A DNA stretch of 64,000 bases from Mya arenaria (GCF_026914265.1 NC_069125.1:76757546-76821545); one strand, 5' to 3'. Shown: positions 35,401 to 50,400, numbered from the stretch's first letter. Program-made: numbers and translations. The notes: a model not told the origin generated them from the sequence alone.

Positions 35401-38400
35401 TAATACGGAACAGGTTCTACATATCAGGTTCTACAGAATATGAAATACATTACAGAACATGAAATACAGAACATGTAATACATAATAGATCCTTCAGAAC
35501 AGTTCATTCACCAAGTACTACAGAACAGGTAATTCTATTGTTTGCAACTCTGCTATTTACGATTATTAAGCATTGAATTATCATGACTTTAACTCCCCCC
35601 AAATCTATTACATTAATTATGTCAACTAAAGAGTAACATATACAGCCACTTTATCAACTTCAGATGTGTAAGAAAAAGACTGCTGCCACCAGCGATTTGG
35701 TGTATACTTCTACCTACCACATGGAATAACTATTGAAGAAAGGTGCACATACCTCCCAAACATTCATACAGTTTACATTGGGTTTTTTCATAAAACCAAT
35801 ATAAGCTGAATATTACAGTCAAGAACGGCAGGGTGACAAACAAAACTCTTAAGTATTAAATCTAACTATTCAAAGGCTCTGTTGGTGTGGTCCAAATTGA
35901 GTGTGGCTTAGTTACACAACGCCATTACCATCATGCTTTGTTTAACTGACTGACAAGCACATCTTGCTTAATTTGTTTGCAAACAGTAGTGCATAAAGGC
36001 ATAAACATTAGGCATCTAAAAACATTAACCAACCTCTGCCTGGGAACATCTGTTTGCGGACAGATTTGAGTCCTGCTATGAGCTCCATGACAGTCTCTGG
36101 CAGATCCAAATCCTGTAAGGTAAAGCCATTCCTTGCCCATGCATACATTAATTACAGAAACTTAACTTTGTTAATATTTGTTCAAACCTTGTAATGATCT
36201 AGTTTAGACAAAAAAAGACCATGAAATGTCTTAAAACCTTTAGAATATTTTAGAAAACTTTTTGTTCTTTAGTATGTGAAACAAAATAAAATCATAGATT
36301 CTTTTTTTAAACTCTATTAAAATCTGGACATTCCTTTTATATCAAATTAAAAACAAATACTCGTAGCTGTCAAATTATTGCTAGGCCATTATGGATTCTA
36401 TACATCAGTTCCATTAAATTGATTTTTTATGTTTTGAAGAAAGTGATACATTAGTTTTCAAATTGACTACTGTGACACTAAAATGTATCATTGATCAAGC
36501 TTGAAAGCCAGCTGCCATGTCAGTTCTAACAAACCTTGGAGAATAAGATCTCTTCCAATTGTTTGCAATCAGCATAGTTGGTGTCAGTGCTGCTCCTTAA
36601 AAACAAATATAAAATGTCAACATACGGGTCCAGGTGGTCCTTTATGCTCATCAAAGTAAATGATTTGCTCAAGGCCTTATGGTTTGGGTGAAAAATTTAG
36701 AAGTTTTTCTTATAATATAAGTCAATGTAAAACTAGCCCCATCCATGGCAGTCATGTTTTTAATGAACCAACATGGCTTAAAGGAATTTGAGAAAGGTTC
36801 CCCTTAGATACATTTCTTTATATATACATATATTTATATATGTCTAGATTTTAAACTTTTACAGTGGTTTCTAAGTTTGAGGGCCATAGGTGCAGGCATT
36901 GTCGAGCTATCACACAGACAAGACTTTTGTGTTCAAGGTCACTGAGACCTTGACCTTTCACTCCGATGACCCCTAAAATAAATAGGGGTCATCTACGGGT
37001 CAGGCCCAGCCCAGCCTCAATGTCAAATTTGTTGGCCATAGTCATCCAGGTATTGACGAGTTATCACTCCGATAAGCTTTGACAATTTTTCTCATTTAAA
37101 GGTCACTGTGACCTTGACCTTTGACCCGATGACCACTAAAATCAATAGTGGTCATCTACTGGTCAGGCCCAACCTTCATGTCAAGTTTGCTGAAAATAGG
37201 CCCCGGAATTGTCGAGTTATCACTCAGACAAGCTTTGCTCTATTACCGACCGACTGACCAACATGTGCAAAGCAAAAAATTCTTTGAAGGGGGGCACATT
37301 TAAGTAACATTGCCAAAAAGGTCACTTTAATTAAAAACAAACAAAAACACAACAAATACACTGTCTTCAGTCATTTATAAATCATTTGTAATAAGTGTAA
37401 AGGATGCCTTACGGAGTGATGTGGTTTAGATGGCCCATCTCTACAGAGGCTGGGGTTCTTGACCGGGCCCCAACACTGGCCCCCGACACATGGCCACTGC
37501 ACCTACACAAACACACATTTTTATTTAAAGCTGCATAAGCAATTTTTGTTGTTATGACATGTAAAATATTTCTAAAACTTGTTCATCACTAAGACGATTA
37601 GAAATGAAATTAGTTCTATACATCCATTTTTTAATAATATCTTTCAAGTGTTTCTTGTTTGGATTGAAAACTGGATTTTTCCATCCAGACTGGAAAAACA
37701 TGATTGATATTTTTTCTTGCATACCTAAAATTTATTTTTGTGTAGAAATTGACTAAGAAAACAGATTTTTGTACATTTCACCAAAAAGCATGTGTGAGGT
37801 TGAAGTCATAAAGCCTAGTTATTTTTTATCACTGCTGATGTCAAATAGTATCTTTAAAAATAGTGTTTGTGATGAGTATTTTTTTTCTATTCTTACTTGA
37901 AAGTCTTGCATAATCCATACAATAAAAGAAATAAGAAGGGGCGCATTGCTGGGCGTGATTCATATGGCATTGAAGATTAAATCAGATTTTTAAGCGTGAC
38001 TAAATTCACCTGAAATGCCAATTGTCAAAATGTAAAATAAGAGTGTTTCTGAACATTACCAGCTACTTTACATGCTCATCAGGGGAAAAAAAATGTGTAA
38101 TATGGAGGTTTCTACATCACAAACACTATGTTAAAACAGATGACATCATGATTTCATGTTTAGGTTGAAAACTGTGCATGGAATAGCCCTAGCTTAACAA
38201 TATAAGAGTGGAATTATTCAAAAATCACATCAAAATCTGCATTTGTCTTGTTGATGGGTCTCTCATTTGTTTTCCATATACAGTTCTATAACTGCTTAGT
38301 CCTTATATTTCTTTCCAACCATTACATACCACTATGTTCAGAACATTCCATTTAGTACAATTCATGCTTTCTTCTATGTTGCATATTTATCATTTTTAGA

Positions 38401-41400
38401 AGTATAAGATTTATGATATATATATATATAATAGTCATTGAAAGTAGACTTTTGAATGAACCAGCCTGAAATCTTGGGCTAGTGCTTGGTATTTTTTTTT
38501 TAACAAGCCCCGCAATTTCCAACATAGAATTTGAGCATGATAGAAAAGCATTTTACAAATAAGTGCTGGACTTGCAGGCTTCTGATTATTTTGCCAACTG
38601 TATATGTACAGATACCAAACAAAAATCAAGGTCACAATAGTTTCATACTTGGCACCTCCAGGTTTTTAGTCAGTTATCTTATTGACAACGTCACTTTGAA
38701 CTTGGTTGAATTTTGCCTAAGTCATCCTGTTACTATTTTTTGTCATCTCTTGATATTCAAACAAATAAAATAAACCACCAGAACTCAAAATGCCTATTAA
38801 GTTAGGACTTCTATGATTTTGATTGACATGATGAAGCCATTATCTATAAGTGTTTCTATGACAATGTTTTGTTTCAGGTACAGATACAAATAAAATGGGG
38901 ATGGCAACGAGTAGTAAAATTGGTACTCGAGTACTTCTGATCCGAGTACTCGATTACTCGGATAACTTGAATTGATTTTCAGAAAAGACAAGTTCGTGTA
39001 TGCATGTATCGTTCATGTACTTTGTGCGTTGGTCGATATATTGGCCATTTTCATCTTTAAATAAGACTTTCATTATGTACCTAAACAGAAAATCAATAAA
39101 AAGAAAACAAATGTTGTTTCATGCTTTTATTTCATCCTTTTCATTTCATTTCACACATACAAATGTACTACATATTCGAACGTCTAGATGATCGAGACGA
39201 CACTCAATAATAAACAACATTCAAAAATACAATGAACAATAATAATTTATAAAATTGTTTAGTTGTTTACTCTACGAAATAATAGTTAAAATGCATATTA
39301 TCACACTGAAATATTGGTGTTTACCCCATTAATATGCATAATTCCTAAATTAAGATATCCACCAATCAATTGTGATAATCATTGCAAAAAACGCCCATTC
39401 AGGAACCATTCCTCGTCACCATCCATTGTTTGGTGAAAAATTTCTAATTGGTAAACGATACAATTGTGTAGGAGATGTCCCGCTATCAAAACTTCGCTAA
39501 TTGACACAAGTGTTATTTGTGAAATTAGGGCCTTTTGTTGGCAGTTTGCAACTCTCACAACAACTGTCAATAAATTCATTAGGGTCAATTTTGGTCAGAG
39601 CGGGGATTAGAAGGACAATAAATTGTCTTATTGGAAACACGCCAGATCTGATACTTACCTCTGTAAATCGTGTATTTCGTGAATTTTATAAAAACATATT
39701 ATTGTTTTGAGTACTCGAGTAGTGATTTGGTACTCGGGTACTTGGATAATTGATTGAGTACTCGAGTACTCAGGTACTCATTGCCATCTCTAAAATAAAA
39801 TCACCTCAAGCCAACGCACATCTACTTTTACTCCACTGAAATCATTTTCAAAGTTGATCAAGGGATAGCTCCTGTAATATTTTGACCACAGTGTCTCTAC
39901 CAGAGTAAAACAATCCCAGTACCTGTCCCCATTGTCACTGGAGGCCTGAAACTCACTGTTCACCTCACTGACCAGTCTCTGAATCTGTGCATCAGTTTGC
40001 CTCGATATATGGCTGGGAATTAATACTGAAAGAAAAGTAATGGTCAGCTGGCATGTGTGTTGAAACTGAATTAAAGTAACATTTAAGAACAACAATGCAA
40101 AAAGGCTGGCCATTTCAACTTAGTCATCTGTCAGTTGAGATTACCTCCCCAAAATGGTAACAAAGTGAAACAAGAGGGCCAAATGGCCCTGAATCGCTCA
40201 CCTGTGATATACTGCACATTGGTATTGTGTTCATAAGGTTTTTCTAATATCTGACCTAGTGACCTAGTTATTGACTGCGGATGACCCAATATCGAACATG
40301 ACCCAGATTTTATAGAGATGATCATTCTGACCAAGTTGCTTTAACATTAGGCTAAAATTGTGACCTCTATTGTGTTCACAAGGTTTTTCTACTAATTGAC
40401 CTATTGACCTAGTTATTGACGGTAAATGACCCAATATCGAACTTGACCTAGATTTTATAGAGATGATCATTCTGACCAAGTTACATTTAGATTAGGCTTA
40501 AGTTGTGACCTCTATTGTGTTCACAAGGTTTTTATACTAATTGACCTAGTGACCTAGTTATTGACCGCGAATGACCCAATATCGAACTTGACCTATATTC
40601 TTCAAGAGATGATCATTCTGACCAAGTTGAATTGAGTTAAGCCTAAAATTGTGACCTCTATTGTGTTCACAAGGTTTTTCTACTAATTGACCTAGTGACC
40701 TAGTTTTTGACCTGGGTTGACCCAATATGGAACTTGACCTAGCTTATGTTAAGATGATCATTCTGACCAAGTTTCATTAAGATAAGGCTAAAATTGTGAC
40801 CTCTATTTTGTTCACAAGGTTTTTCTAATAATTGACCTAGTGACCTAGTTATTGACTGCGTATGACCCAATATAGAACTTGACCCAGATTTTATAGAGAT
40901 GATCATTCTGACCAAGTTGCATTAAGATTAGCCTAAAATTGTGACCTCTATTGTGTTCACAAGGTTTTTGTACTAATTGACCTAGTGACCTAGTTATTGA
41001 CCGCAGATGACCCAATATCCAACTTGACCTAGATTTTATAGAGATGATCATTCTGACCAAGTTGCATTGAGATTAGGCTAAAATTGTGACCTCTATTGTG
41101 TTCACAAGGTTTTTCTACTAATTGACCTAGTGACCTAGTTATTGACCGTGAATGACCCAATATCAAACTTGACCTAAATTTTATAGAGATGATCATTCTG
41201 ACCAAGTTGCATTGAGATTAGGCTAAAATTGTGACCTCTAATGTGTTCACAAGGTATTTCTACTAATTGACCTACTGATCTAGTTTTTGACCCCAGATGA
41301 CCCAATATCGAAATTGACCTAGATTTCATAGAGATGATCAGTCTGACCAAGTTTCATAAAGATTAGGTCAAAATTGTGACCTCTATTGTGTTCACAAGGT

Positions 41401-44400
41401 TTTTCTAATAATTGACCTAGTGACCTAGTTATTGACTGCGGATGACCCAATATCGAACTTGACCTAGATTTTATAGAGATGATTATTCTGACCAACTTGC
41501 ATTGAGATTAGGCTAAAATTGTGACCTCTATTGTGTTCACAAGGTTTTTGTACTAATTGACCTAGTGACCTAGTTGTTGACCGCGGATGACCCAATATCG
41601 AACTTGACCTACATTTTATAGAGATGATCATTCTGACCAAGTTGCATTGAGATTAGGCTAAAATTGTGACCTCTATTGTGTTCACAAGGTTTTTCTACTA
41701 ATTGACCTAGTGACCTAGTTTTTGACCTGGGTTGACCCAATATGGAACTTGACCTAGCTTATGTTAAGATGATCATTCTGACCAAGTTTCATTAAGATAA
41801 GGCTAAAATTGTGACCTCTATTTTGTTCACAAGGTTTTTCTAATAATTGACCTAGTGACCTAGTTATTGACTGCGTATGACCCAATATCGAACTTGACCC
41901 AGATTTTATAGAGATGATCATTCTGACCAAGTTGCATTAAGATTAGCCTAAAATTGTGACCTCTATTGTGTTCACAAGGTTTTTGTACTAATTGACCTAG
42001 TGACCTAGTTATTGACCGCGGATGACCCAATATCGAACTTGACCTACATTTTATAGAGATGATCATTCTGACCAAGTTGCATTGAGATTAGGCTAAAATT
42101 GTGACCTCTATTGTGTTCACAAGGTTTTTGTACTAATTGACCTAGTGACCTAGTTATTGACCGTGAATGACCCAATATCAAACTTGACCTACATTTTACA
42201 GCGATGATCATTCTGACCAATTTGCATTGAGATTAGGCTAAAATTGTGACCTCTATTGTGTTCACAAGGTTTTTCTACTAATTGACCTAGTGACCTAGTT
42301 ATTGACCGCGGATGACCCAATATCGAACTTGACCTAAATTTTATAGAGATGATCATTCTGACCAAGTTGCATTGAGATTAGGCTAAAATTGTGACCTCTA
42401 ATGTGTTCACAGGGTATTTCTACTAATTGACCTACTGACCTAGTTGTTGACCCCAGATGACCCAATATCGAACTTGACCTAGATTTCATAGAGATGATCA
42501 GTCTGACCAAGTTTCATAAAGATTAGGTCAAAATTGTGACCACTGTTGTGTTCACAAGGTTTTTCTAATAATTGACCTAGTTACCTAGTTATTGACTGCG
42601 GATGACCCAATATCGAACTTGACCTAGATTTTATAGAGATGATTATTCTGACCAACTTGCATTGAGATTAGGCTAAAATTGTGACCTCTATTGTGTTCAC
42701 AAGGTTTTTGTACTAATTGACCTAGTGACCTAGTTGTTGACCGCGGATGACCCAATATCGAACTTGACCTACATTTTATAGAGATGATCATTCTGACCAA
42801 GTTGCATTGAGATTAGGCTAAAATTGTGACCTCTATTGTGTTCACAAGGTTTTTCTACTAATTGACCTAGTGACCTAATTATTGACCGCGGATGACCCAA
42901 TATCGAACTTGACCCAGATTTTATAGAGATGACCATTCTGACCAAGTTGCATTGAGATTAGGCTAAAATTGTGACCTCTATTGTGTTCACAAGGTTTTTC
43001 TACTAATTGACCTAGTGACCTAGTTATTGACTGCGTATGACCCAATATCGAACTTGACCCAGATTTTATAGAGATGATCATTCTGACCAAGTTGCATTAG
43101 GATTAGCCTAAAATTGTGACCTCTATTGTGTTCACAAGGTTTTTGTACTAATTGACCTAGTGACCTAGTTATTGACCGCGGATGACCCAATATCGAACTT
43201 GACCTAGATTTTATAGAGATGATCATTCTGACCAAGTTGCATTGAGATTAGGCTAAAATTGTGACCTCTATTGTGTTCACAAGGTTTTTGTACTAATTGA
43301 CCTAGTGACCTAGTTATTGACCGTGAATGACCCAATATCAAACTTGACCTACATTTTACAGCGATGATCATTCTGACCAATTTGCATTGAGATTAGGCTA
43401 AAATTGTGACCTCTATTGTGTTCACAAGGTTTTTCTACTAATTGACCTAGTGACCTAGTTATTGACCGCGGATGACCCAATATCGAACTTGACCTAGATT
43501 TTATAGAGATGATCATTCTGACCAAGTTGCATTGAGATTAGGCTAAAATTGTGACCTCTAATGTGTTCACAAGGTATTTCTACTTATTGACCTACTGACC
43601 TAGTTTTTGACCCCAGATGACCCAATATCGAACTTGACCTAGATTTCATAGAGATGATCAGTCTGACCAAGTTTCATAAAGATTAGGTCAAAATTGTGAC
43701 CTCTGTTGTGTTCACAAGGTTTTTCTACTAATTGACCTAGTGACCTAGTTATTGACTGCGGATGACCCAATATCGAACTTGACCTAGATTTTATAGAGAT
43801 GATCATTCTGACCAAGTTGCATTGAGATAAGGCTAAAATTGTGACCTCTATTGTGTTCACAAGGTTTTTGTACTAATTGACCTAGTGACCTAGTTATTGA
43901 CCGTGAATGACCCAATATCAAACTTGACCTACATTTTACAGCGATGATCATTCTGACCAAGTTGCATTGAGATTAGGCTAAAATTGTGACCTCTATTGTG
44001 TTCACAAGGTTTTTCTACTAATTGACCTAGTGACCTAGTTATTGACCGCGGATGACCCAATATCGAACTTGACCTAAATTTTATAGAGATGATCATTCTG
44101 ACCAAGTTGCATTGAAATTAGGCTAAAATTGTGACCTCTAATGTGTTCACAAGGTATTTCTACTAATTGACCTACTGATCTAGTTTTTGACCCCAGATGA
44201 CCCAATATCGAACTTGACCTACATTTTATAGAGATGATCATTCTGACCAAGTTGCATTGAGATTAGGCTAAAATTGTGACCTCTATTGTTTCACAAGGTT
44301 TTTCTACTAATTGACCTAGTGACCTAATTATTGACCGCGGATGACCCAATATCGAACTTGACCTAGATTTTATAGAGATGACCATTCTGACCAAGTTGCA

Positions 44401-47400
44401 TTGAGATTAGGCTAAAATTGTGACCTCTATTGTGTTCACAAGGTTTTTCTACTAATTGACCTAGTGACCTAGTTTTTGACCCCAAATGACCCAATATCGA
44501 ACTTGACCTAGATTTTATAGAGATGATCAGTCTGACCAAGTTTCATAAAGATTAGGTCAAAATTGTGACCTCTATTGTGTTCACAAGCAATTGTGAACGG
44601 ACGGACGGACGGACGGACGGACGGACGAAGAGTGATCACAAAAGCTCACCTTGTCACTACGTGACAGGTGAGCTAAAAAAGGATATCGTTGGAAATGATT
44701 TATGCTGCCTTACATGGTTCAAATTCGAAAAAGAAAATGAAAATTGAAAAATATTACTTTTCAGGTTTATTTATACAAGTTAAACATGTGGCAAAGGAGT
44801 GTTTTGTGGAAAGAATGATCAACACTTCAGTTCAATGTTGAGGGGATTTGTTTAAAGTCATTTTAACATTCATATTTTTTGGTGAATAAAGGAGAAGACA
44901 CAACCAATTTGGAAGAGAAGTGCAACTAGACAAGAAGCAGTCACTTACTGCCATATCCCCGCTAATATAAATACAGAAAAATCTTAATGTTTGATTCAAC
45001 AACAGGGAAAGTCGTAAGAATATGCTCCAGACAAAAAATAAGTAAAATCAAAGCGCTGAAAGCGCTGAGGAACGGTGGCCCCGAGAGTAAGCAATTTATT
45101 TAAATGATGACAGGAATTTCAGAAACAAATTGATAGGAACACGCAGGGAAATTGAGAGGTGAGGTTCATATGTTTCACAACAACGTACAAGTTGACAGGC
45201 TTCAATTTTATTAGGCATGATATATACATATAGAACATATATATATACAGTGTAAGATAAAAATAACGTATGTAGAATATTTTTGAACATTTTAGGGTTG
45301 GGACGTTTGTTATTTCGAAGTAGTTGAAAGGAACATACAGATACACAAGTTGATATGAAATGTATGCCATTGTATATTTTCATGCAGTAAGTATGCATAA
45401 TATGGTCATTTTTTAAAACTCATCCAGGCATGTATGCTGAAAGATGTTAATATTGTTCCCAAGGGATAAGTTTCACAATGGAAATGAACATCACGTTAAT
45501 GTTGAACAAGAGCTGTCACAGAGACAGCGGGCTTGACAATTCCGCCCCTTTTCAGTGTAAGGATTGAAAAGTTTTGGCGAAACATGCATGGATCACTGTT
45601 AGATAAGATTTCAATGCAATTCATGTGGTGAGATATTAACATAAATGTGGTTACATGGAAAATTTCAACCAGAATGTTTAAGTCTAATAATAAAGGGCAA
45701 TTATTTGCAAAATACAGTTATATATCTTGGTTATTCAATTACATTGAATGGTTGAATACCATTCTATAAAGTCTCAATGCAATACATCGAGTAGTTGCTG
45801 AGAAATTTACCTATGTGTGCTTTCACGCAAAACCTTAACCAAAATTTCTGTGTCGAATAATAATTGGCAATTATTTGCATTAAATGAAACTAGAGCTATC
45901 TTACATGGGGAAGTTGATGGTTGAGGTCAATTGTATGAGTCTCAATGCAATACATGAAGTAGTTGCTTTGATATTTTTATAATGTACTTGCACACAAAAC
46001 CTTAATCAGAATATCTAAGTTGAATAATAAAGGCCTATCATTTGCATTAAATGCAAAGTCAAGTTATCTTACTTGGTTAATTTATAGGTTGGATGGTTGA
46101 GTACCATTGTATCAAGTCTCAATGCAATACCTCAAGTAGCTGCTGAGATATTAACCTATGTGTGCTTGCACGCAAAACCTTAACCAGAATTTCTAAGTCA
46201 AATAATAAAGTCCTATTATTTGGATTAAATGCAAACTAGAGTTATCTAACTTTGTTGATTCAGTAGGTTGGATTGTTGAGTACCATTGTATCAAGTCTCA
46301 ATGCAATACCTCAAGTACTTAATGAGATATTTACCTATGTGTGCTTGCACGCAAAACCTTAACCAGAATTTCTAAGTCAAATAATAAAAGCCTATAATTT
46401 GCATTAAATGCAAAGTAGAGTTATCTTACTTGGTTAATTAAGTAGGTTGGATGGTTGAGTACCATTGTATTAAATCTAAATGCGATACCTCAAGAAGTAA
46501 CTGTGATATTAACGTATGTGTGCTTGCAAGCAAAACCTTAACCAAGGTGTGACGCTGACGCCGACGCTTGGGTGAGTAGTATAGCTCTCCATATTCTACG
46601 AATAGTTTAGCTAAAAATTGATATGAAAATACCATCTGCATGCAGACAGAACATGGAAACAAACAACATAGCAAATGAAAAGTGTTTTGTACAAACGAAA
46701 AGTATAATGTTTTATTTACATATCAAAATCAACGTAAAGTAGTAATACATTCAGTACCGTAAATGACTGGGTATAAGACGATAGGGGGTATTAGACGCAG
46801 GGAAAAAAAACTGTGAAAAATCCGAGAAAAAAACTTTTAATCTATGTTTTTGGTTTAAAGACGCATAGAAAAAATGTCAAAATCGTCCGGCATTTTCAGC
46901 CACCATGTTTGTTGACAGTGACAAAAAAAAAAAAAAATCGTGAAAATGGTGATGGTTATCTTTAAAACCATACAACTATACTGTCGAGAATGAAAAGATT
47001 TGTTATGCAAAAAATATTTTGACAGTGCCCAACTTTGCTTTTTTATATGTAAGTTTGATTATTGTTTAATTCAATTTATTATTCAAAATTATATTGAATA
47101 CCGTAATTCACAAGAGTTCGGACACCATAAATTAATTATTTTTTTCGCTCTCCGAATACATAGAAAATTATCATTTTTACATTTTATTTACATGTTTGTT
47201 TAACCTGCCTTTTTTCTTCATGTTTGCTTTTTACCACTTATTAATTTATCCGTAGTAATCAATGGTCATAAACTTATTTATTACGCCTATAAGTGTAAAT
47301 CCTTCATGAAGTTAATTAAAACACCATGCACTGAACTGAATAAACACATTCTATCGGCTTCAGATCAAAGAGTCACACTGTGTGACGTCACATAACTTAC

Positions 47401-50400
47401 AGTTATACCCACGAGGATCTCGTGGAGAGCATGGACATTGCTATGCAGGATTAATGTATAACTGTACGATTATTGCTTCATATAGTCTATAAGTGTGGTA
47501 CAAGTTTGAAAGCTTATTGGCAGATCGTTTTACAAACATGCCATGTCGATGTTTTCTTAATCCCTTGATTGCCCTTGTTGTTTGTTTAATCCTCAAATAA
47601 ATAAATCACACTTCCTTTTTAACAGGCAATAAATCGTTTAGGATGGGTAGTAACTAATTAAATTGTCACAGTGGTGTATACGGTTAGGTAATCTAGCCAG
47701 GCATTGTAAAGATAAAAATCAATAATCTTCGTCTGTGAAACTTGGTAACTATGAAAGTTATGATTGATGTCCTTTGGGTGTCCGAAAATTAGGTACGCAA
47801 AATAAATTATTTTGGGGAACAATTATGGGTGTCCAAATATTTAGAGTGTCCGAACTCTTAGGTGAATTACGGTAATTTTAATCGAAAAATAGTTTTGTTG
47901 AAATTATAAACGTCTTACGATATACCGTATCCCGATCTTCAACTGCCGTTTTAACCCGTATATACTCGATCAATATGACGCGAGTAACATCCCTTTTTAC
48001 ATAAACAAACTCTCGGCTTGAAATTGACCTCAGAAAAAAAGTTCAAAAAATTGTTACTGGGTATTACACGCAGGCATTTTTTTGCATCAAAATCTGAGGG
48101 AAAAAAGTGCGTCTAATACCCAGTCATTTACGGTAAATGTCTGTGTTGGAAATATGTATGTGAGCAAACTATGCATGTTTTGATGAGGTTGGCAATAAAC
48201 ACATGTGTAAATGCACATGAAAAATGTATCAACATTATCAACATATACACTGAAAGAACATGTACAAATGTATGAATGAAACATTTATGTGTTATCAGTG
48301 TTTATGCACCATTTTCAATAAAAGTTTCAGTATAAAGCAACAACTGGTACAAAAAATGTGGTCATTGCAGCATTGCTATATTATGATAGATGGCACAGTG
48401 TAATTGCAAGCATGTTTAGTTGTGGAATACAGATGAGTAAGAGATGCTTATGAGTAAGAGCTGAGCATCGTTAATAAAGATTGTTTGTCATTATTCAGTA
48501 AAATATACATCGAAATTGGCTGATGAAATAAACAGAGCATCCGAAAAGTTTATGGTCAGTTTGTGGTACATCTCGTATTCAAAACAAGTGACAGTTTGTG
48601 TGCTCCTCCTCATAATGATTTCCATGGCAACAGGGCAATGGTCCATTTAGAACGTCTGAATGTTCTTCGGATAGTGGCTTGAAGGCATGTTACATCAGAG
48701 CTGAGTAAATCAATACCATGGTGGCATTGACTTCCTGAAGGCTTCAGTTTTCTGAAACTACATGTACCACATACATAGTCATTAATATTCATTGCATTAT
48801 AGAATTAGGAAGTGACTACAACACAATTTTTTGGAACTTCTATTTTTATTTTATGTGTGCTGAAATTTCTAAGTAGTTGTTCATTTTATATGCACACACA
48901 AACAGGTCTAGATGAACAAGAGACGTCATTTGAAGGTGAAATGGTGGGAACTGATTCATTTCTGAAAAATGCATGCATTTAAAGTATGATGGAAAAAGAA
49001 ATGCAATGCAATGTAAAGCATTGTATGAAAATAAATAGTAAATAAAACCTGACCTGTTGGTATCTGAATTACATGCAACATGTCAACATTTAATGTTGAT
49101 GAAAAATATACCAAACCCTAACAATACATATATGACAGATAAATGTGGTCTTGAGCCTATTTAAGCAACATTTTTTTCAGAAACAGACTTCAAAACTCCT
49201 ATTGTTCATCTTCAGGCTATATGCAACACATACTGAAAGTTTGGAAATGATATATTAAACAATAAATGAATGAGACAAATATTAGCACCTCTGGTATTTT
49301 CATAAAAAGCAGAAACAGCCATTTCCCTCAAATGGTAAGCTGCAAACCTTTGAAGAGCCATTATTTCCTTATGCATTGGAATAATTTGACCAAGTAAAGT
49401 TTTCCTTGTAGAAGACTGTATCATGTTCGCAAGCATTTATTACACAATAGCGTTTTTTTATACTATCAAGGCCCATAATCTAATCATTTCAAGGCCCATA
49501 TTCTAGGCATGCATGGGCAGATCTAGCTGGTTTTCGAAAGCAACCCAGCTCTAATGGATATCCAAATACTGTACAAGTTTCATCAAGATACAATCAAAAC
49601 TGAAGACTGTATCGTGTTAACGAGCAATTGTTTACTGACATATATACTGATTTTTTTAACTATCAAGGCCCATAATCTAGGCATGCATGGGTGGATCTGG
49701 CTGGTTTTCAATAGGAACCGAGCTCTTATGGATATGTAGATACTTTACAAGTTTCATTGAGATACAATCAAAACTGAAGGCTGTATCATGTTAAAGAGCA
49801 ATTGTTTACTGGCACACTGATTTTTTTATACTATCAAGGCCCATAATCTAGGCATGCATGGGCGGATCTGGCTGGTTTTCGAAAGAAACCGAGCTCTTAT
49901 GGATATGTAGATACTGTACAAGTTTCATCGAGATACAATCAAAACTGAAGGCTGTATCGTGTTAACGAGCAATTGTTTACCGATACGCTGATTTTTTTTA
50001 TACTATCAAGGCCCATAATCTAGGCATGCATGGGCGGATCTGGCTGATTTTCGAAAGGAACCGAGCTCTTATGGATATGTAGATACTGTACAAGTTTCAA
50101 CAAGATACAATCAATACTGAAGGCTGTATCGTGTTAATGAGCAATTGTTTACTGACAAACTGATTTTTTTATACTTTCAAGACCCATAATCTAGCATGCA
50201 TGGGCAGATCTGGCTGGTTTTCGAAAGGAACCAAGCTCTTATGGATATGTAGATACTGTACAACTTTTAAGTGTTCCTCCACGACCAAAAGCTGCTCATG
50301 ACAGGTGCGATGACGCCAACGCTTGAAGATGAACCAAATATCACGTTTCAGTCTGAAAAATACTGATGTAACCTAAATCTGGCATTTTTCTTGGGCTTTA

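Larger units (their letters stand above)
40169..44676. mobile_element. Pearl/Helentron-like element with 30-unit core
   Basis: The left end is AACAAGAGGGCCAAATGGCCCT (small hairpin AGGGCC/GGCCCT) then CGCTCACCTG. The right end has (ACGG)n at 44596-44627 followed by a hairpin, AGCTCACCTTGTCAC tac GTGACAGGTGAGCT, and CTAA. The core is about 30 units of 145 bases. Left hairpin, tandem core, microsatellite, 3' hairpin and CTAA end match the known plan of pearl-type non-autonomous Helentrons in bivalves. The assignment is by architecture only. It sits in the intron 5' of exon 7. Confidence 0.75.

Noticed and set aside
37413..37502. Reading this exon in the frame VQWPCVGGQC after a longer exon 7 (to 39805)
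   Set aside because: That choice leads to a stop in the next exon. Ending exon 7 at 39923 with the strong donor GTACTG puts all following exons in phase.
40131..43860. Repeated 71-73-codon minus-strand frames
   Set aside because: They are by-products of the 145-bp tandem array, with no start context, and share the array's period.
40211..44587. CRISPR-like regular array
   Set aside because: Units are directly adjacent 145-base repeats without unique spacers, in animal DNA.
49212..49436. Minus-strand 74-codon frame as an exon
   Set aside because: It runs into the 170-bp tandem repeat and lacks fitting splice sites.
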